From Bacteroidota bacterium (GTDB lineage Bacteria; Bacteroidota; Bacteroidia; 2-12-FULL-35-15): a stretch of 64,000 nucleotides of DNA. The notes beneath the pieces were generated by a model. That model made no database searches. It saw nothing but the letters and a program-made list of their open reading frames with translations, and had not been told where the DNA came from. The position numbers and the translations under genes were made by a program. Within the stretch, counting starts at the first letter, position 1, and each line of letters starts with the position of its first letter. Positions 47,803-58,618 of the stretch are shown one piece after another. Location of the stretch: positions 1-64,000 of the forward strand of contig SXIH01000028.1 in NCBI GenBank assembly GCA_005772895.1, written 5' to 3'.

Positions 47803-49206
47803 ATGCTGAAGTCGTTTTTAAAGAACAGTATTATCTACTATATCTCTGGACTCCTGAGTAAAGGTATCTCGTTCTTTTTATTACCGGTTTATACTTCTCT
47901 ACTTACAACCAGTGACTATGGTGTACTGGAACTCTTAAGTATTGTTTCCACACTCGCAATCATCATTTTTACTTTTCAAATCAATCAAGGTGTAGCAAGG
48001 TTTTACAATGAGCTGATTAATCAAAAACATGTTCAGATGTATACATCTACAGTTGCGATTTTTTCTCTCTCCAGTTTTGGGACCTTCTTCCTCATCGGAA
48101 TCCTGTTTGTTCAACAGATCTCTTTATTTCTGGATCTTCCATTAAAGGAAACTTATCTAGCTTTGCTTTCTATCACTTTGAATGCTTTGTTCTATCTTTC
48201 CCAAAATCAGCTCACTTGGAAGATCAAGCCATTTCAGGAAATGGTTTCAAGTTTGGTTTATAATATCAGTACCATTGGATTCACCATTTTACTATTGGTG
48301 GTTTACAAAAAAGGGGTGGAAGGAATTTTAATTGCTCAAAGCATTGGTGCAGTTTTGGGAATTGCAACGGGTGTGATTTTCACTCGCAAAGATTTTACAT
48401 TTTTCTTTTCCGTTAAACTATTAAAAAAATTATTTCAATTTTCACTTCCTTTGATTCCGAGCGCACTCAGCGCATTTCTTTTTCTGTTCACTGACAGAAT
48501 CTGTATCAAAGAAATACTAGGGATGGAGGATTTAGGTGTTTTCACAGTAGGGAACAAAATTGCAAGCATTCTCACACTTGCCAGTTTGGGTGCATCTTCA
48601 GCACTTTCGCCACTCATTTACAAGCACTACAAAGAAATTGAGACTCCTGATAAAATTGCATTCCTGTTTCGGATATTCAATGTACTCACGATTTCACTGA
48701 TGGCTTTTCTTTCTTTATTTGCAAAAGAATTGCTCACAATTCTTACCCCTACAAGTTATCATTCCGCTCACGTGATTATTCCTTTCCTGACCTTCGTATT
48801 GTTTCTGGGCACTCTCACTTTATTTTTTCCAGGATTGGCACTTTCGAAAAAAACAACCATGATTAGCATCATCACAGTAATATCAGGAACCTTGAACTTG
48901 GTTTTCAACCTTTTGCTTGTAAAAGAATATGGAATTGTTGCATCATCAGCCGTGAGTGCCGGATCATACCTAATAAACTTTATGCTTATTTACTACTTTT
49001 CTCAAAAAGAGTATAAAATCAACATCAGTATATTACCTTCATTTTTTGTTATCCTAATACTATTTATCATGATTGGAATATCAAATTACTACTATCTTGG
49101 TTTAATCTTCAATATCATTTCATTTGTACTGGTTGCCTCACTCAGTCTTGTCATTCTGAATAAGGCGGATTATTTATTTTTATTGAGTAAAATAAGAAGG
49201 AAATAA
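47803..49206 (+). CDS. Wzx-type oligosaccharide flippase
   Basis: Twelve-plus TM segments; LLPVYTSLLTTSDYGVLELL motif of polysaccharide_synt. Confidence 0.85.
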   Translation: MLKSFLKNSIIYYISGLLSKGISFFLLPVYTSLLTTSDYGVLELLSIVSTLAIIIFTFQINQGVARFYNELINQKHVQMYTSTVAIFSLSSFGTFFLIGILFVQQISLFLDLPLKETYLALLSITLNALFYLSQNQLTWKIKPFQEMVSSLVYNISTIGFTILLLVVYKKGVEGILIAQSIGAVLGIATGVIFTRKDFTFFFSVKLLKKLFQFSLPLIPSALSAFLFLFTDRICIKEILGMEDLGVFTVGNKIASILTLASLGASSALSPLIYKHYKEIETPDKIAFLFRIFNVLTISLMAFLSLFAKELLTILTPTSYHSAHVIIPFLTFVLFLGTLTLFFPGLALSKKTTMISIITVISGTLNLVFNLLLVKEYGIVASSAVSAGSYLINFMLIYYFSQKEYKINISILPSFFVILILFIMIGISNYYYLGLIFNIISFVLVASLSLVILNKADYLFLLSKIRRK

Positions 49207-49224
49207 ATATTGTACCTACTATAG

Positions 49225-50367
49225 CTAATGAAGTAATATCAGCAATTGATTTTTGTATTTCTCATGGTTAAAATTCTGCACCCTTTCTTTTCCTTTCTTC
49301 GCGAGCGACTTTCTTAAATCGTGATTCTCCAGCAAGAGCATCATTTTTTCAGACATCTCCACAACATTTAAAGGATCGAAAATCAAACCAGAATCACCAA
49401 CCTGCTCAGGAAGTGCTACAACATTAGATGAGCACACAGCTACCTCCAATGCGAATGCCTCATAAATGGGAATACTGAGTGACTCAAACAAAGTTGGCAT
49501 AACTAAAAATTGAGACAATTTATACAGGTAAGGAAAATCCTGATAGTCGATATACCCCAGATGATGGATTCGATTTTCAAGATTCAATTGAGAAATTTTT
49601 TTTGCCAAATTTGGATAATTATCATTTTGAGAACCCGTCAATATTAAATGAATATCAGGATGCTTTGCAAGTACAAATTGAAAAGCCTCAACTAACCGGA
49701 TGTGGTTTTTATGCTCCCAACATTGTGCCGGATAGAAAATAAAACGATCAGGTAACCGATATTTTTCTTTTACTATGCTAAACTTAGCATCGTCAATTTT
49801 ATATGTCAGAAAATCTTTTGGCGGAGGAGAAGGAATGACAAAAATTTTATCTGCATTTGTATGCGTAAATTTCATTAGATCAGATTTAACAAAATCCGAC
49901 TCGCAGATAATTGCCTTAGCTGTTTTGGTTAATGTTCTATTATAGAGCCATCTTGTGAAACGCGTGTAGCGGGAAAAAAAACCGGGGTAGTATTTTTCCT
50001 GCATATCATGAAATGTAAAAACAAACCTTTTCTTTAAGTAGAAATGAGGATACTCAGAGATACAAGGTGACAAAATTAAATCAATATCATGAAACTTATT
50101 GAGATCATCATTAGGGAGAAGCCAAGGTTTTTGAATAAAAAAAAGAAATTGAAAAAAACGAATTACTTTTTTAAATCCAGGATTACTGAATTCTTTTATC
50201 CTTCGAATTTCAACATTGTAATTATCAAACCGATGATCATCGTCAAAACAAAATACAACATAGGAATTGGTCTTGTCATCTCTCAGCGCATCAACAATCG
50301 ATTGAGTATATTGATAAACACCACCACCGTATTTATTCCAAAAGGCAAGAATACCAATTTTACTCAT
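49225..50367 (-). CDS. Glycosyltransferase family 4
   Basis: YGGGVYQYTQSIVDAL, FIFYPAQCWEHKNHIRLVEAF, PTLFESLSIPIYEAFALEVAV. Confidence 0.88.
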   Translation of the reverse strand: MSKIGILAFWNKYGGGVYQYTQSIVDALRDDKTNSYVVFCFDDDHRFDNYNVEIRRIKEFSNPGFKKVIRFFQFLFFIQKPWLLPNDDLNKFHDIDLILSPCISEYPHFYLKKRFVFTFHDMQEKYYPGFFSRYTRFTRWLYNRTLTKTAKAIICESDFVKSDLMKFTHTNADKIFVIPSPPPKDFLTYKIDDAKFSIVKEKYRLPDRFIFYPAQCWEHKNHIRLVEAFQFVLAKHPDIHLILTGSQNDNYPNLAKKISQLNLENRIHHLGYIDYQDFPYLYKLSQFLVMPTLFESLSIPIYEAFALEVAVCSSNVVALPEQVGDSGLIFDPLNVVEMSEKMMLLLENHDLRKSLAKKGKERVQNFNHEKYKNQLLILLH

Positions 50368-50993
50368 TTGAAACGCTCCTTTATTCTGATGGCAGGGTTT
50401 CCACCCGCATATGAATTTTCTTCAAGTGATTTAACAACAATGGAATTAGGAGTAATGAATGAATTTTTATGAATAGTTCCACCAAGAACAATTGTGTTTA
50501 AACCTAGCCAAACATTTTCTTTAATAACAATCTGCGATTTAACATAAGCTATAGAATCACTCGAATAAGTTCCCATTTTACATAACGCAGGATCATTTGA
50601 AAGTGAATAAATTTTACAGCCCGCGGAAGCCGTGAAATAATCCCCGATTTGAACACCACCATGAGCCTGTATAATTGTTCCAGGCGCAAAATGTACATTT
50701 GAACCGATATTCAATTCCCCTTCTTTATAGAAAAATTCAGAGTTATCAAATCTCTTTTCTTTTTCAACAGACAGATTTACTTTACCAGCCATCAGAATAC
50801 AATTTTTATCAATCCAAACATTATCACCTATAGTAATAAAAGATAAACCTTCCATTATTACACCCACATCAACCCGTAAATTCTTACCACAGGAATTGAA
50901 TTTTCTTTTGTAAAAAGCTCTTCGTAAGCGCACACCTACTCCACCGCCAATATTGCGAATTCTGCTTTCGATAAGAGTCTGAAAAATATTCAT
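50364..50993 (-). CDS. Hexapeptide-repeat acyltransferase
   Basis: Left-handed beta-helix repeats ending SYAGGNPAIRIKER. Confidence 0.82.
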   Translation of the reverse strand: MNIFQTLIESRIRNIGGGVGVRLRRAFYKRKFNSCGKNLRVDVGVIMEGLSFITIGDNVWIDKNCILMAGKVNLSVEKEKRFDNSEFFYKEGELNIGSNVHFAPGTIIQAHGGVQIGDYFTASAGCKIYSLSNDPALCKMGTYSSDSIAYVKSQIVIKENVWLGLNTIVLGGTIHKNSFITPNSIVVKSLEENSYAGGNPAIRIKERFK

Positions 50994-51045
50994 ACTAAGT
51001 AATTGACAGGAATAAAATTTAAAAGTAAATATAATGAAATATAGA

Positions 51046-52152
51046 CTACAACAGTTTTTTCAATTCATCGCATATATATACTACCTCTTCTCTTGTCAAA
51101 TCAAAATAACTTGGAAGATTCAAACCTCGCTGAGTGACTTTATGGGTAATTGGCGTAGAAGTTTGTGTATACATAGGCATATCTGAAACTGGGTAGAAAT
51201 AAGGTCTTGAATCAATTCCTTTTTCTTTTAATTGGTTTAATAAGCGGTCTCTTTGTTCTTCGCTAAAATTCAAAACCTCTAGACATACCATCCAATATAC
51301 ATTTTTATAGCCAGGTCTTTGTATATTCAACCGTATATTTCTAACATCATTAAGTTCGGCATTGTACCAGCTAAAAATTTCAGTTTTCTTCGCAAGAATT
51401 TCATCCATTCTATCAAATTGAGCAACGCCTAATGCAGCTTGCAAATTTGTCATGCGGTAATTGTATCCAACCTCTGTATGCCAATATCTCTTTTCACTAC
51501 TCATGGCATGATCGCGCAAATATTTCATCTTTTCGCAAAGAGCTTTATCGTTCGTTGTAATCATTCCACCTTCACCTGTAGTAATTACTTTATTTCCATA
51601 AAAACTAAAAACACCGGCCAGAGATAGCGACCCAATTTTTTTTCCATCAATTTCAGCACCATGTGCTTCTGCACAATCTTCAATTACAATAATATTATTT
51701 CGAGCAGCTACTTCATTAATCGCTTTCATATCGGCAGGGTGACCATATAAATGAACTGGGATAATAGCTTTTGTTTTTGGTGTTATTGCTTTTTCGAAAG
51801 CTAAAACTGAGATGCACAAAGTATCCTCATCAATATCAACACAAACAGGTTCGGCTCCAATATAGCGAACAGCGTTTGCTGTTGCAATAAATGTGAGATC
51901 GGGAATAATGACTTCATCTCCAGCCTTTATTCCTGCTGAAATAAGAGCAAGGTGTAAAGCTGTTGTACCATTCGAAACAGTAACAGCATATTTTGTTCCG
52001 CAAAATTTCGCAAATTTCTCCTCGAATTCGAAAATGTATGGACCCAGCGATGAAACCCAAGTAGATTTTACAGCATCTGATACATAATCAATTTCTTTTT
52101 GGGTAATGCTTGGTTTGGAAATCGGTATAAATTTTTTTTCGCTATTTGCCAT
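51046..52152 (-). CDS. DegT/DnrJ/EryC1/StrS aminotransferase (copy 2)
   Basis: AVTVSNGTTALHLAL, VIEDCAEAHGAEIDGKKIGS, FSFYGNKVITTGEGG. Confidence 0.92.
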   Translation of the reverse strand: MANSEKKFIPISKPSITQKEIDYVSDAVKSTWVSSLGPYIFEFEEKFAKFCGTKYAVTVSNGTTALHLALISAGIKAGDEVIIPDLTFIATANAVRYIGAEPVCVDIDEDTLCISVLAFEKAITPKTKAIIPVHLYGHPADMKAINEVAARNNIIVIEDCAEAHGAEIDGKKIGSLSLAGVFSFYGNKVITTGEGGMITTNDKALCEKMKYLRDHAMSSEKRYWHTEVGYNYRMTNLQAALGVAQFDRMDEILAKKTEIFSWYNAELNDVRNIRLNIQRPGYKNVYWMVCLEVLNFSEEQRDRLLNQLKEKGIDSRPYFYPVSDMPMYTQTSTPITHKVTQRGLNLPSYFDLTREEVVYICDELKKLL

Positions 52153-52169
52153 TTTAATAAAGTGTTTTC

Positions 52170-53258
52170 TTAAATGTTTAGAAGTTTTTGAAATTCTTTA
52201 ATATATTCCAAAGCCAAAGGCTCATATGAATAATTTTTAAGGCATTTTTCCTGTCCGGCCATCGCTATTTTTTGTCGTTCATCATCGTGGCTCAAATAAT
52301 AATTTATTTTTTCGATGGCTTCTTCTATACAGTTGTAGCAAACAATTTCTTTATCCGGTATAAATATATCCGTTATTTCCGGGTTGTATTCTGTCAAAAG
52401 CAGACTCCCAACTCCAGTGACTTCAAACATACGCATATTCACAAAATGTCCTGCAGCAATATCACCATGAATATTAAAACAAATTTTTGAGCCTGCATGA
52501 ATCTGCAACATTTCTTTACCCCAAGATTCACCTTGGTAAGCCTTCAAAATAGCGGACCCTACTAAGAATTTTTTAATTGCGTTTTTTACAGGATTGTCAT
52601 TTACAAAACCATATCCCCATATTTTTAAAGGTGTTTTCCTTGCAATAGCCCTAAGATATTTTTCCCGGATCTTATGAAATTTTCCTATCCCGCCAATAAA
52701 CGTCACTTCATATTTCTTTTCAAATGATAGTTCTTTTAATTCCAAAGGGTCAAAACCTGCACGAGTTAATGTAGCACTTATATTTTTACTTTTGAAATAA
52801 TCATAATGCGGTTGAAACAGGGTGAAAACATGATCGATATTTCCAAGATACAAGTCCTTTTCAAACGGACATGAGATCCAGGCGCAGACTTTTTTTACAT
52901 AAGGTCTAACATCTTTCACAAAGTCTCCAAAATAATCGAAATTACTGCTGATAAAAAGAATATCAGGACCAAACTTTTTGATTTGCTCTTTAGGAAGTGA
53001 ATATTGCCAATTATTGTCAAGGACAATATTGTTTTCTTCTGCCCATTTAGATTGAAGAAATTTGAAATTAGGTGAGTAGATTTCTGCCGAATGACCGAGC
53101 CTTTTAAAATAAGCAATTAGAGTTAAAAAAAAATGAACATTTGTACTTGCTACAAAATCTAACCTTTCTTGATAAGTAGTAAGTTGAAGTTTCTGCGCTC
53201 TTGATTCAATGTGCTCAATTTGCCGCTGATGATATTTAAATAAAAAGAGTATTTTCAT
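52170..53258 (-). CDS. CgeB-like glycosyltransferase
   Basis: HAGSKICFNIHGDIAAGHFVNMRMFEVTGVGSLLLTEYNPEI pattern. Confidence 0.75.
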   Translation of the reverse strand: MKILFLFKYHQRQIEHIESRAQKLQLTTYQERLDFVASTNVHFFLTLIAYFKRLGHSAEIYSPNFKFLQSKWAEENNIVLDNNWQYSLPKEQIKKFGPDILFISSNFDYFGDFVKDVRPYVKKVCAWISCPFEKDLYLGNIDHVFTLFQPHYDYFKSKNISATLTRAGFDPLELKELSFEKKYEVTFIGGIGKFHKIREKYLRAIARKTPLKIWGYGFVNDNPVKNAIKKFLVGSAILKAYQGESWGKEMLQIHAGSKICFNIHGDIAAGHFVNMRMFEVTGVGSLLLTEYNPEITDIFIPDKEIVCYNCIEEAIEKINYYLSHDDERQKIAMAGQEKCLKNYSYEPLALEYIKEFQKLLNI

Positions 53259-53299
53259 CGAAACACTATAATAGAGCTATTTTCAATTTCATTAACATA

Positions 53300-54073
53300 T
53301 TATTTACTCAAATCTCTGAAAATACACAAATAATCCTGCTGACCAGGCACAAATTTTTCTTCCTTAATTGGCTCACAATGATAATTCAACTTCTTTAAAA
53401 AATCTATGCAATCGCGCTCAACTCCTTTGCTATGACACTCGTGTGTGGCAAGCATTAATTCTGGCTTGTGAATAATCAAAGTATTTTTCGCGCCTTTCAA
53501 TACATCCAGTTCTGCACCCTCAACATCAATTTTAACAACAAAATTCTTTAATTCCAATTTGTCACAAATTGAATCCAAACACTTAGCCTCTATTGGAATT
53601 TTGGGCGAATTTTTATGAAGAGATGATGTTTCGCTATAGGTGTTTGCTGCAAGATTGGATGATGCGCTAAATTCTACAACCCGGTCATTATCTGCAACTG
53701 CTATAGGGAGAACTTCGATACTGTTCAAATGATTTAATTCAATATGATTGCTTATGAGTCTTAAATTTTCCTTTATAGGTTCTACAGCTATAATTCTCTG
53801 TGTTTTACTTTTACTATACTTGGAGGCAAGTAATGAAAAATAACCGGCATTGGCACCAATATCAATAAATGAATATCCTTGTTCCATTTTTGATTTGAGC
53901 CAAATGGCAAGCTCAGGCTCGTATTCGCCCAAAAGATAGCGCAAATCAGAAACCTTGTGAGTCCATATCAAACCGGACCCAAATCCTTTTGTTATCCTGG
54001 AATGCGCCTTGGGCCTCAATATGAGCTTAAGTTTAACTACACCTTTCCGAAAAAATCCGGCCATATAATTCAA
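53300..54073 (-). CDS. FkbM family methyltransferase
   Basis: FIDIGANAGYFSLLAS, VVKIDVEGAELDVLKGA. Confidence 0.9.
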   Translation of the reverse strand: MNYMAGFFRKGVVKLKLILRPKAHSRITKGFGSGLIWTHKVSDLRYLLGEYEPELAIWLKSKMEQGYSFIDIGANAGYFSLLASKYSKSKTQRIIAVEPIKENLRLISNHIELNHLNSIEVLPIAVADNDRVVEFSASSNLAANTYSETSSLHKNSPKIPIEAKCLDSICDKLELKNFVVKIDVEGAELDVLKGAKNTLIIHKPELMLATHECHSKGVERDCIDFLKKLNYHCEPIKEEKFVPGQQDYLCIFRDLSK

Positions 54074-54200
54074 TCTAAACTATTTTTGTAAAGATATGCT
54101 ATTAATTTTGAATTTGGGAAACCTGACACTTCCGTTTTTCTTAAGATTTTGAACAATATTTTAGACGCCCAATAGGGCATTCTTTATATAAATATTATAT

Positions 54201-55031
54201 TTGAACAAATATAAAATATTTATTTTACAGCATTTGGAAAGTCCATTAATATCAGTCGTAACAATTACTTTTAACAACTTAACCGGGTTAAAAAAGACAG
54301 TTAATAATTATAAAAATTTAATTACCAGCAATAGTGAATTAATAGTTATAGATGGAGGATCTACAGATGGTTCTGAAAAGTATCTGACAACTATAAAATC
54401 TCTGTCTAATGATTCTATAAAGACTATCTCCGAAAAAGACAATGGTATATATGATGCAATGAATAAAGGTGTTCAGCTAGCCAGGGGGGAATGGATAGTT
54501 TTTATGAATTCAGGAGATACATTTTCAGAAAACAGCATCTTAATTTCGCTAGATTATTTATTACAAAACAATCAAACAGCAGCTTTCTACGGAGATACTA
54601 AAATTGAATACTCTGAATTTTCAAGAATTCAAAAAGCTTTCACTGGAAACTATTGGAAATCACTGCCATTTATACATCAAAGTTTTTATTGCAAACGTGA
54701 ATTATTATTAGCGCATCCATTTAATACTAATTATAAAATTTGTGCTGATTACGATTTCTATTTATGGCTTGTTTCGCAAAATAAACAAATAAAAAATATT
54801 GAAATGATATTATCCTGTGTTTCATCAGGTGGGAAAAGCGACATAAACAGAACACGAGCATCACTTGAAAAATTAAAAATTTACCGTTCTTATACAAAAC
54901 ATGTTTCTCTCTCAAAATTATTTTACTTTTATATGGAATTTTTCAAAGGATTATTTGTTCGTATAATAAAATTAATTTTTCCAAAATTCCTTGTAAAATT
55001 ATTAACTAAATTTAAATATAGAGTATCATAA
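54201..55031 (+). CDS. Glycosyltransferase family 2
   Basis: SVVTITFNNLTGLKKTV, IVIDGGSTDGSEKYL, ISEKDNGIYDAMNKGVQLARGEWIVFMNSGD; TTG start. Confidence 0.9.
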   Translation: MNKYKIFILQHLESPLISVVTITFNNLTGLKKTVNNYKNLITSNSELIVIDGGSTDGSEKYLTTIKSLSNDSIKTISEKDNGIYDAMNKGVQLARGEWIVFMNSGDTFSENSILISLDYLLQNNQTAAFYGDTKIEYSEFSRIQKAFTGNYWKSLPFIHQSFYCKRELLLAHPFNTNYKICADYDFYLWLVSQNKQIKNIEMILSCVSSGGKSDINRTRASLEKLKIYRSYTKHVSLSKLFYFYMEFFKGLFVRIIKLIFPKFLVKLLTKFKYRVS

Positions 55032-55032
55032 A

Positions 55033-56172
55033 GTGAAAGTATTGTTTGTACAAAATATTGCCGGGATTGCAGGATCTGAAAAATATTTTTTGGCAATCAT
55101 GCCTGAATTAATAAAAAAAGGTGTGAATTGCTCCTTTTTGGCAATATATCGTTCAAGAGAAAAAAAGATAGCAAAAGAATTTTGTTCACTTTTAAAAAAC
55201 GAATCAATCACAGTTCACGAATTAGAAGTGAATTCATACTTATCAATTCAACCAATATTTAAAATAAATAGTTTATTTAAAAAACAAAATTATGATTTAA
55301 TTCACTCGCACTTGATATATGCAGATTTTTGGTCTGCAATGGCAAAAGTCATTTTAAATAAAAAAATTAAAATCGTTTCAACGCTACATGGATACCAAGA
55401 ATCACTGTATGTTAAATATTGCTTAACTCCAGAGCAACTTCCAAAATCATTATACTATTTTTTAGCTAAATTTTCACTTAAAACAATTAATCATATCTAC
55501 TCTTGCTCTTATGGATTAAAGAAATTTTATGAAAAAGCAGGAATAGTTACCGAAAATAAAATTCATGTTATTCAACATGGTTTTGATTACCCTTTGATTT
55601 TAGAAAATGAAAACAATACAATACAAAACTCGCTTGAATTAGTAATTGTGGGAAGAGTTATTGAAAGAAAGGGCCACCATTTTGTAATTGATTGTATGTC
55701 GGAATTAATAAAAAAATTTCCGAATTTAAAACTAGTTATTGTAGGTGATGGAGATGCTGAACAACAACTTAAAACAAAAGTGAACAAATTAAAATTAGAA
55801 AAATATGTTGTTTTTGAAGGATACAAAACGAATGTTAGAGAATACCTCGGACATGCCAGCATAGTATTGGTTCCCTCATATGCAGAAGGCTTACCACTTG
55901 TAATATTTGAAGCTTTTTCTGTAAAAAAACCGGTTATTGCATTTGATACGATTGGATGTAATGAGGCAATAAAAAATAATGAAAACGGAATATTGATTAC
56001 ACCATTCAATATTAATGAACTTAGTAAAGCAATAGAATACTTATTACTGAATTTGGATGTAAGAATACGATTGGGAGAAAATGGATATTTTAAATTACAA
56101 GAACATTTCTCCCTTAAGAGAATGACAGAAGAAACTTACTCATTCTATTCAAAAATCACTTCAGCTTCTTAA
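55033..56172 (+). CDS. Glycosyltransferase family 4
   Basis: AGSEKYFLAIM, IVGRVIERKGHHFVIDCM, PSYAEGLPLVIFEAFSVKKPVIAFDTIG; GTG start. Confidence 0.9.
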   Translation: MKVLFVQNIAGIAGSEKYFLAIMPELIKKGVNCSFLAIYRSREKKIAKEFCSLLKNESITVHELEVNSYLSIQPIFKINSLFKKQNYDLIHSHLIYADFWSAMAKVILNKKIKIVSTLHGYQESLYVKYCLTPEQLPKSLYYFLAKFSLKTINHIYSCSYGLKKFYEKAGIVTENKIHVIQHGFDYPLILENENNTIQNSLELVIVGRVIERKGHHFVIDCMSELIKKFPNLKLVIVGDGDAEQQLKTKVNKLKLEKYVVFEGYKTNVREYLGHASIVLVPSYAEGLPLVIFEAFSVKKPVIAFDTIGCNEAIKNNENGILITPFNINELSKAIEYLLLNLDVRIRLGENGYFKLQEHFSLKRMTEETYSFYSKITSAS

Positions 56173-57532
56173 TTTTCTCTCTGTATAATGCTCCTTTATA
56201 TTTCATTATATAAAGTGCAGAAACAAAGAAAGGAATACAAGGAATTTTATACCTTACCAAAGCACCGAAATTGTAGGAAGTAAAACCTACAGCAAATGCA
56301 AATAGTATTGCAAATAACAAACTCATCAAAATAAACGGATCCTGAATTGTACTTCTGAAAATATTTGTCAAACCAATTCTGAAAAAATTAATTATAACAA
56401 ATAATAAAAAGTAAATACTTTCGAGAGCAGAAAAAACCATTACAGGGCTTTTCACCTCCCACAAATATGGCCTGAACAATGTTACATTTACTGCCGCTGG
56501 AAACTTTGACAACACTCCCAAAAGTGTAGGTTCAAACTCTCCAAGAGTATAACCTGACCGGGTACCACTTGCAGTTTCATTATCTGACAAAGCCGAATAG
56601 TGATTAGATTGCAATACGCTTGATGTGTTTAAAAAATTATCCAAAGAATATTGTCCACTTGAATTACCCAAATAATAAAATGTAGCGAATGCGCCTCCTA
56701 AAGCCAAAATAATAATAAAAGGGGCAACCACAAACTTGAGAACTTTGTTTTTAATATGATTTTTGTAAGTAAGCACAATCCATAAAGCACTGGCAGGTAT
56801 AAAACTAACAATGATGTATGCTTTTATTGTAAAGATTACATAAAATGAAATTGCAAAAATAATTAAGGTTTTAATCTTAAAGTTTTTCTTTTCTACCATA
56901 TTAAATATTGAATAAAGTAAAAAACCAAGAGCCCCCATTACAATAGAATCCTTTAAAATTCCGGAGCCCCAAAAGAAAACAGATGGAATAAAAAGTGTTG
57001 CAATAGCCATTTGTTTTAATAGTGCTGGATATTTACTAGCTAACACTATAAAAAACTTCCAAATTCCTAAAAATGAGAAAAAAGAAAAGAACAGAGTTGC
57101 ACTAAAGTAACTTTTAGGCCCCAGCAATAGTAACACAGCAGTAATTTTCAATACAAGAAATGTATCATTCCCTCTTACATAGCTAAAAAATTGTTGTGTA
57201 TAATAGTGCGTATCGGGATCATCGACATTTACTGATTGAAACAATATTTTCATCCCTATAATAGGATCAGAGACTAGCGCATCTGAAATTACTTGCGCGC
57301 TCCAAAAATAAAAGAAAGTATCACCAATCTGGTTATAGTAGTAAGTATATATTAAAGCAAAAGCAATGCCTCCTCCCATTTTTGCCCAATAGCCCGCAAT
57401 AAAATACTTGTATTCAATTTTGTTGCGATTCTTGAACTTAATAAAATAAGCAACAGCTGTGATAATAAAAAGTGTAATTAAGGTCCAGACAAAATCTAAG
57501 ACATCAACTTTATACAATACACCTTCATTCAT
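56156..57532 (-). CDS. Multi-pass membrane protein, candidate polysaccharide polymerase (Wzy-like)
   Basis: About 10 TM segments with a large loop; located in the glycan cluster. Confidence 0.55.
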   Translation of the reverse strand: MNEGVLYKVDVLDFVWTLITLFIITAVAYFIKFKNRNKIEYKYFIAGYWAKMGGGIAFALIYTYYYNQIGDTFFYFWSAQVISDALVSDPIIGMKILFQSVNVDDPDTHYYTQQFFSYVRGNDTFLVLKITAVLLLLGPKSYFSATLFFSFFSFLGIWKFFIVLASKYPALLKQMAIATLFIPSVFFWGSGILKDSIVMGALGFLLYSIFNMVEKKNFKIKTLIIFAISFYVIFTIKAYIIVSFIPASALWIVLTYKNHIKNKVLKFVVAPFIIILALGGAFATFYYLGNSSGQYSLDNFLNTSSVLQSNHYSALSDNETASGTRSGYTLGEFEPTLLGVLSKFPAAVNVTLFRPYLWEVKSPVMVFSALESIYFLLFVIINFFRIGLTNIFRSTIQDPFILMSLLFAILFAFAVGFTSYNFGALVRYKIPCIPFFVSALYIMKYKGALYREKIKKLK

Positions 57533-57576
57533 TTATTCTATTCTTAGATATAGTATGGATACTCGATTTTGAAATT

Positions 57577-58614
57577 CTATTTTTCAGCACAATTTTTCTC
57601 CCATTTCCATGCACTGTCCATCATTTCATCCAACGTAAATTTTGCTTTCCAACCCAATATTTTTTCAGTGAAAGAAGTATCCGAATATATTGCTTCAACA
57701 TCACCTGGTCTTCGAGGGCCAATCTTATAATTTAGTTTCACTCCTGAAATTTTTTCAAATGAGGCAATAGCTTCCAATACACTTACACCATTTCCTGTAC
57801 CTAAATTGAATAATTCAAAGTTTGATTTTTGCTTATTCTCCAACAGGTAATTTAAAGCATTGATATGTGCAATAGCAATATCTGTAACATGAATATAATC
57901 ACGAATACAAGAACCATCTCTAGTTTTATAATCATTCCCGCACACTTCCATCATTGGAAGTTTTCCAATTGCTGTTTGAGTAATAATTGGAACCAAATTA
58001 CTTGCTTTATTAATAGGATTCTCCCCATTTAATCCACTAATATGAGCTCCTACAGGATTAAAATAACGAAGAGCAATTGATTGAAGGTTTTTATTTATCA
58101 AACAATAATCTTTGAGAATTTCTTCTCCGACTTGCTTAGTAAATGCATAAGGTGATTCAGCTTTATTTAAAACTGTTTTTTCACTAACAGGTAAAGCATT
58201 AATATTTCCATAAACAGAACAAGATGAAGAAAAAATAAAATTTCGAATATTGAATTTCAAACAGGCCTGCAATACATTCAACTGGGAATTTATATTGTTA
58301 CTATAATACTTAAAAGGATTAGCAACCGATTCGGAAACAGATTTAAATGCAGCAAAGTGAATAACTCCAATAATATTTTTGTAAGCTCCAAAAACTTTTT
58401 CAACATCTCCAGGTATGCACAAATCTATTTCATAAAAATCTACTGATTTTTGAGTAATAGCTTTAACTCTATCGTATGTACTTTTAGATGAATTTGAATA
58501 ATTATCAATGGAAACAACATGATAATTTGTATTGGTAAGTAATTCAATTATTGTATGTGAGCCGATATAACCAGCGCCACCAGTTACTATTACCGTTGGT
58601 TTATCATTTAACAT
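57577..58614 (-). CDS. galE: UDP-glucose 4-epimerase
   Basis: VTGGAGYIGSHTIIELL, VIHFAAFKSVSESV, CIRDYIHVTDIA; start at internal Met MLNDKPTVIVTGG. Confidence 0.93.
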   Translation of the reverse strand: MLNDKPTVIVTGGAGYIGSHTIIELLTNTNYHVVSIDNYSNSSKSTYDRVKAITQKSVDFYEIDLCIPGDVEKVFGAYKNIIGVIHFAAFKSVSESVANPFKYYSNNINSQLNVLQACLKFNIRNFIFSSSCSVYGNINALPVSEKTVLNKAESPYAFTKQVGEEILKDYCLINKNLQSIALRYFNPVGAHISGLNGENPINKASNLVPIITQTAIGKLPMMEVCGNDYKTRDGSCIRDYIHVTDIAIAHINALNYLLENKQKSNFELFNLGTGNGVSVLEAIASFEKISGVKLNYKIGPRRPGDVEAIYSDTSFTEKILGWKAKFTLDEMMDSAWKWEKNCAEK

Positions 58615-58618
58615 ATTC

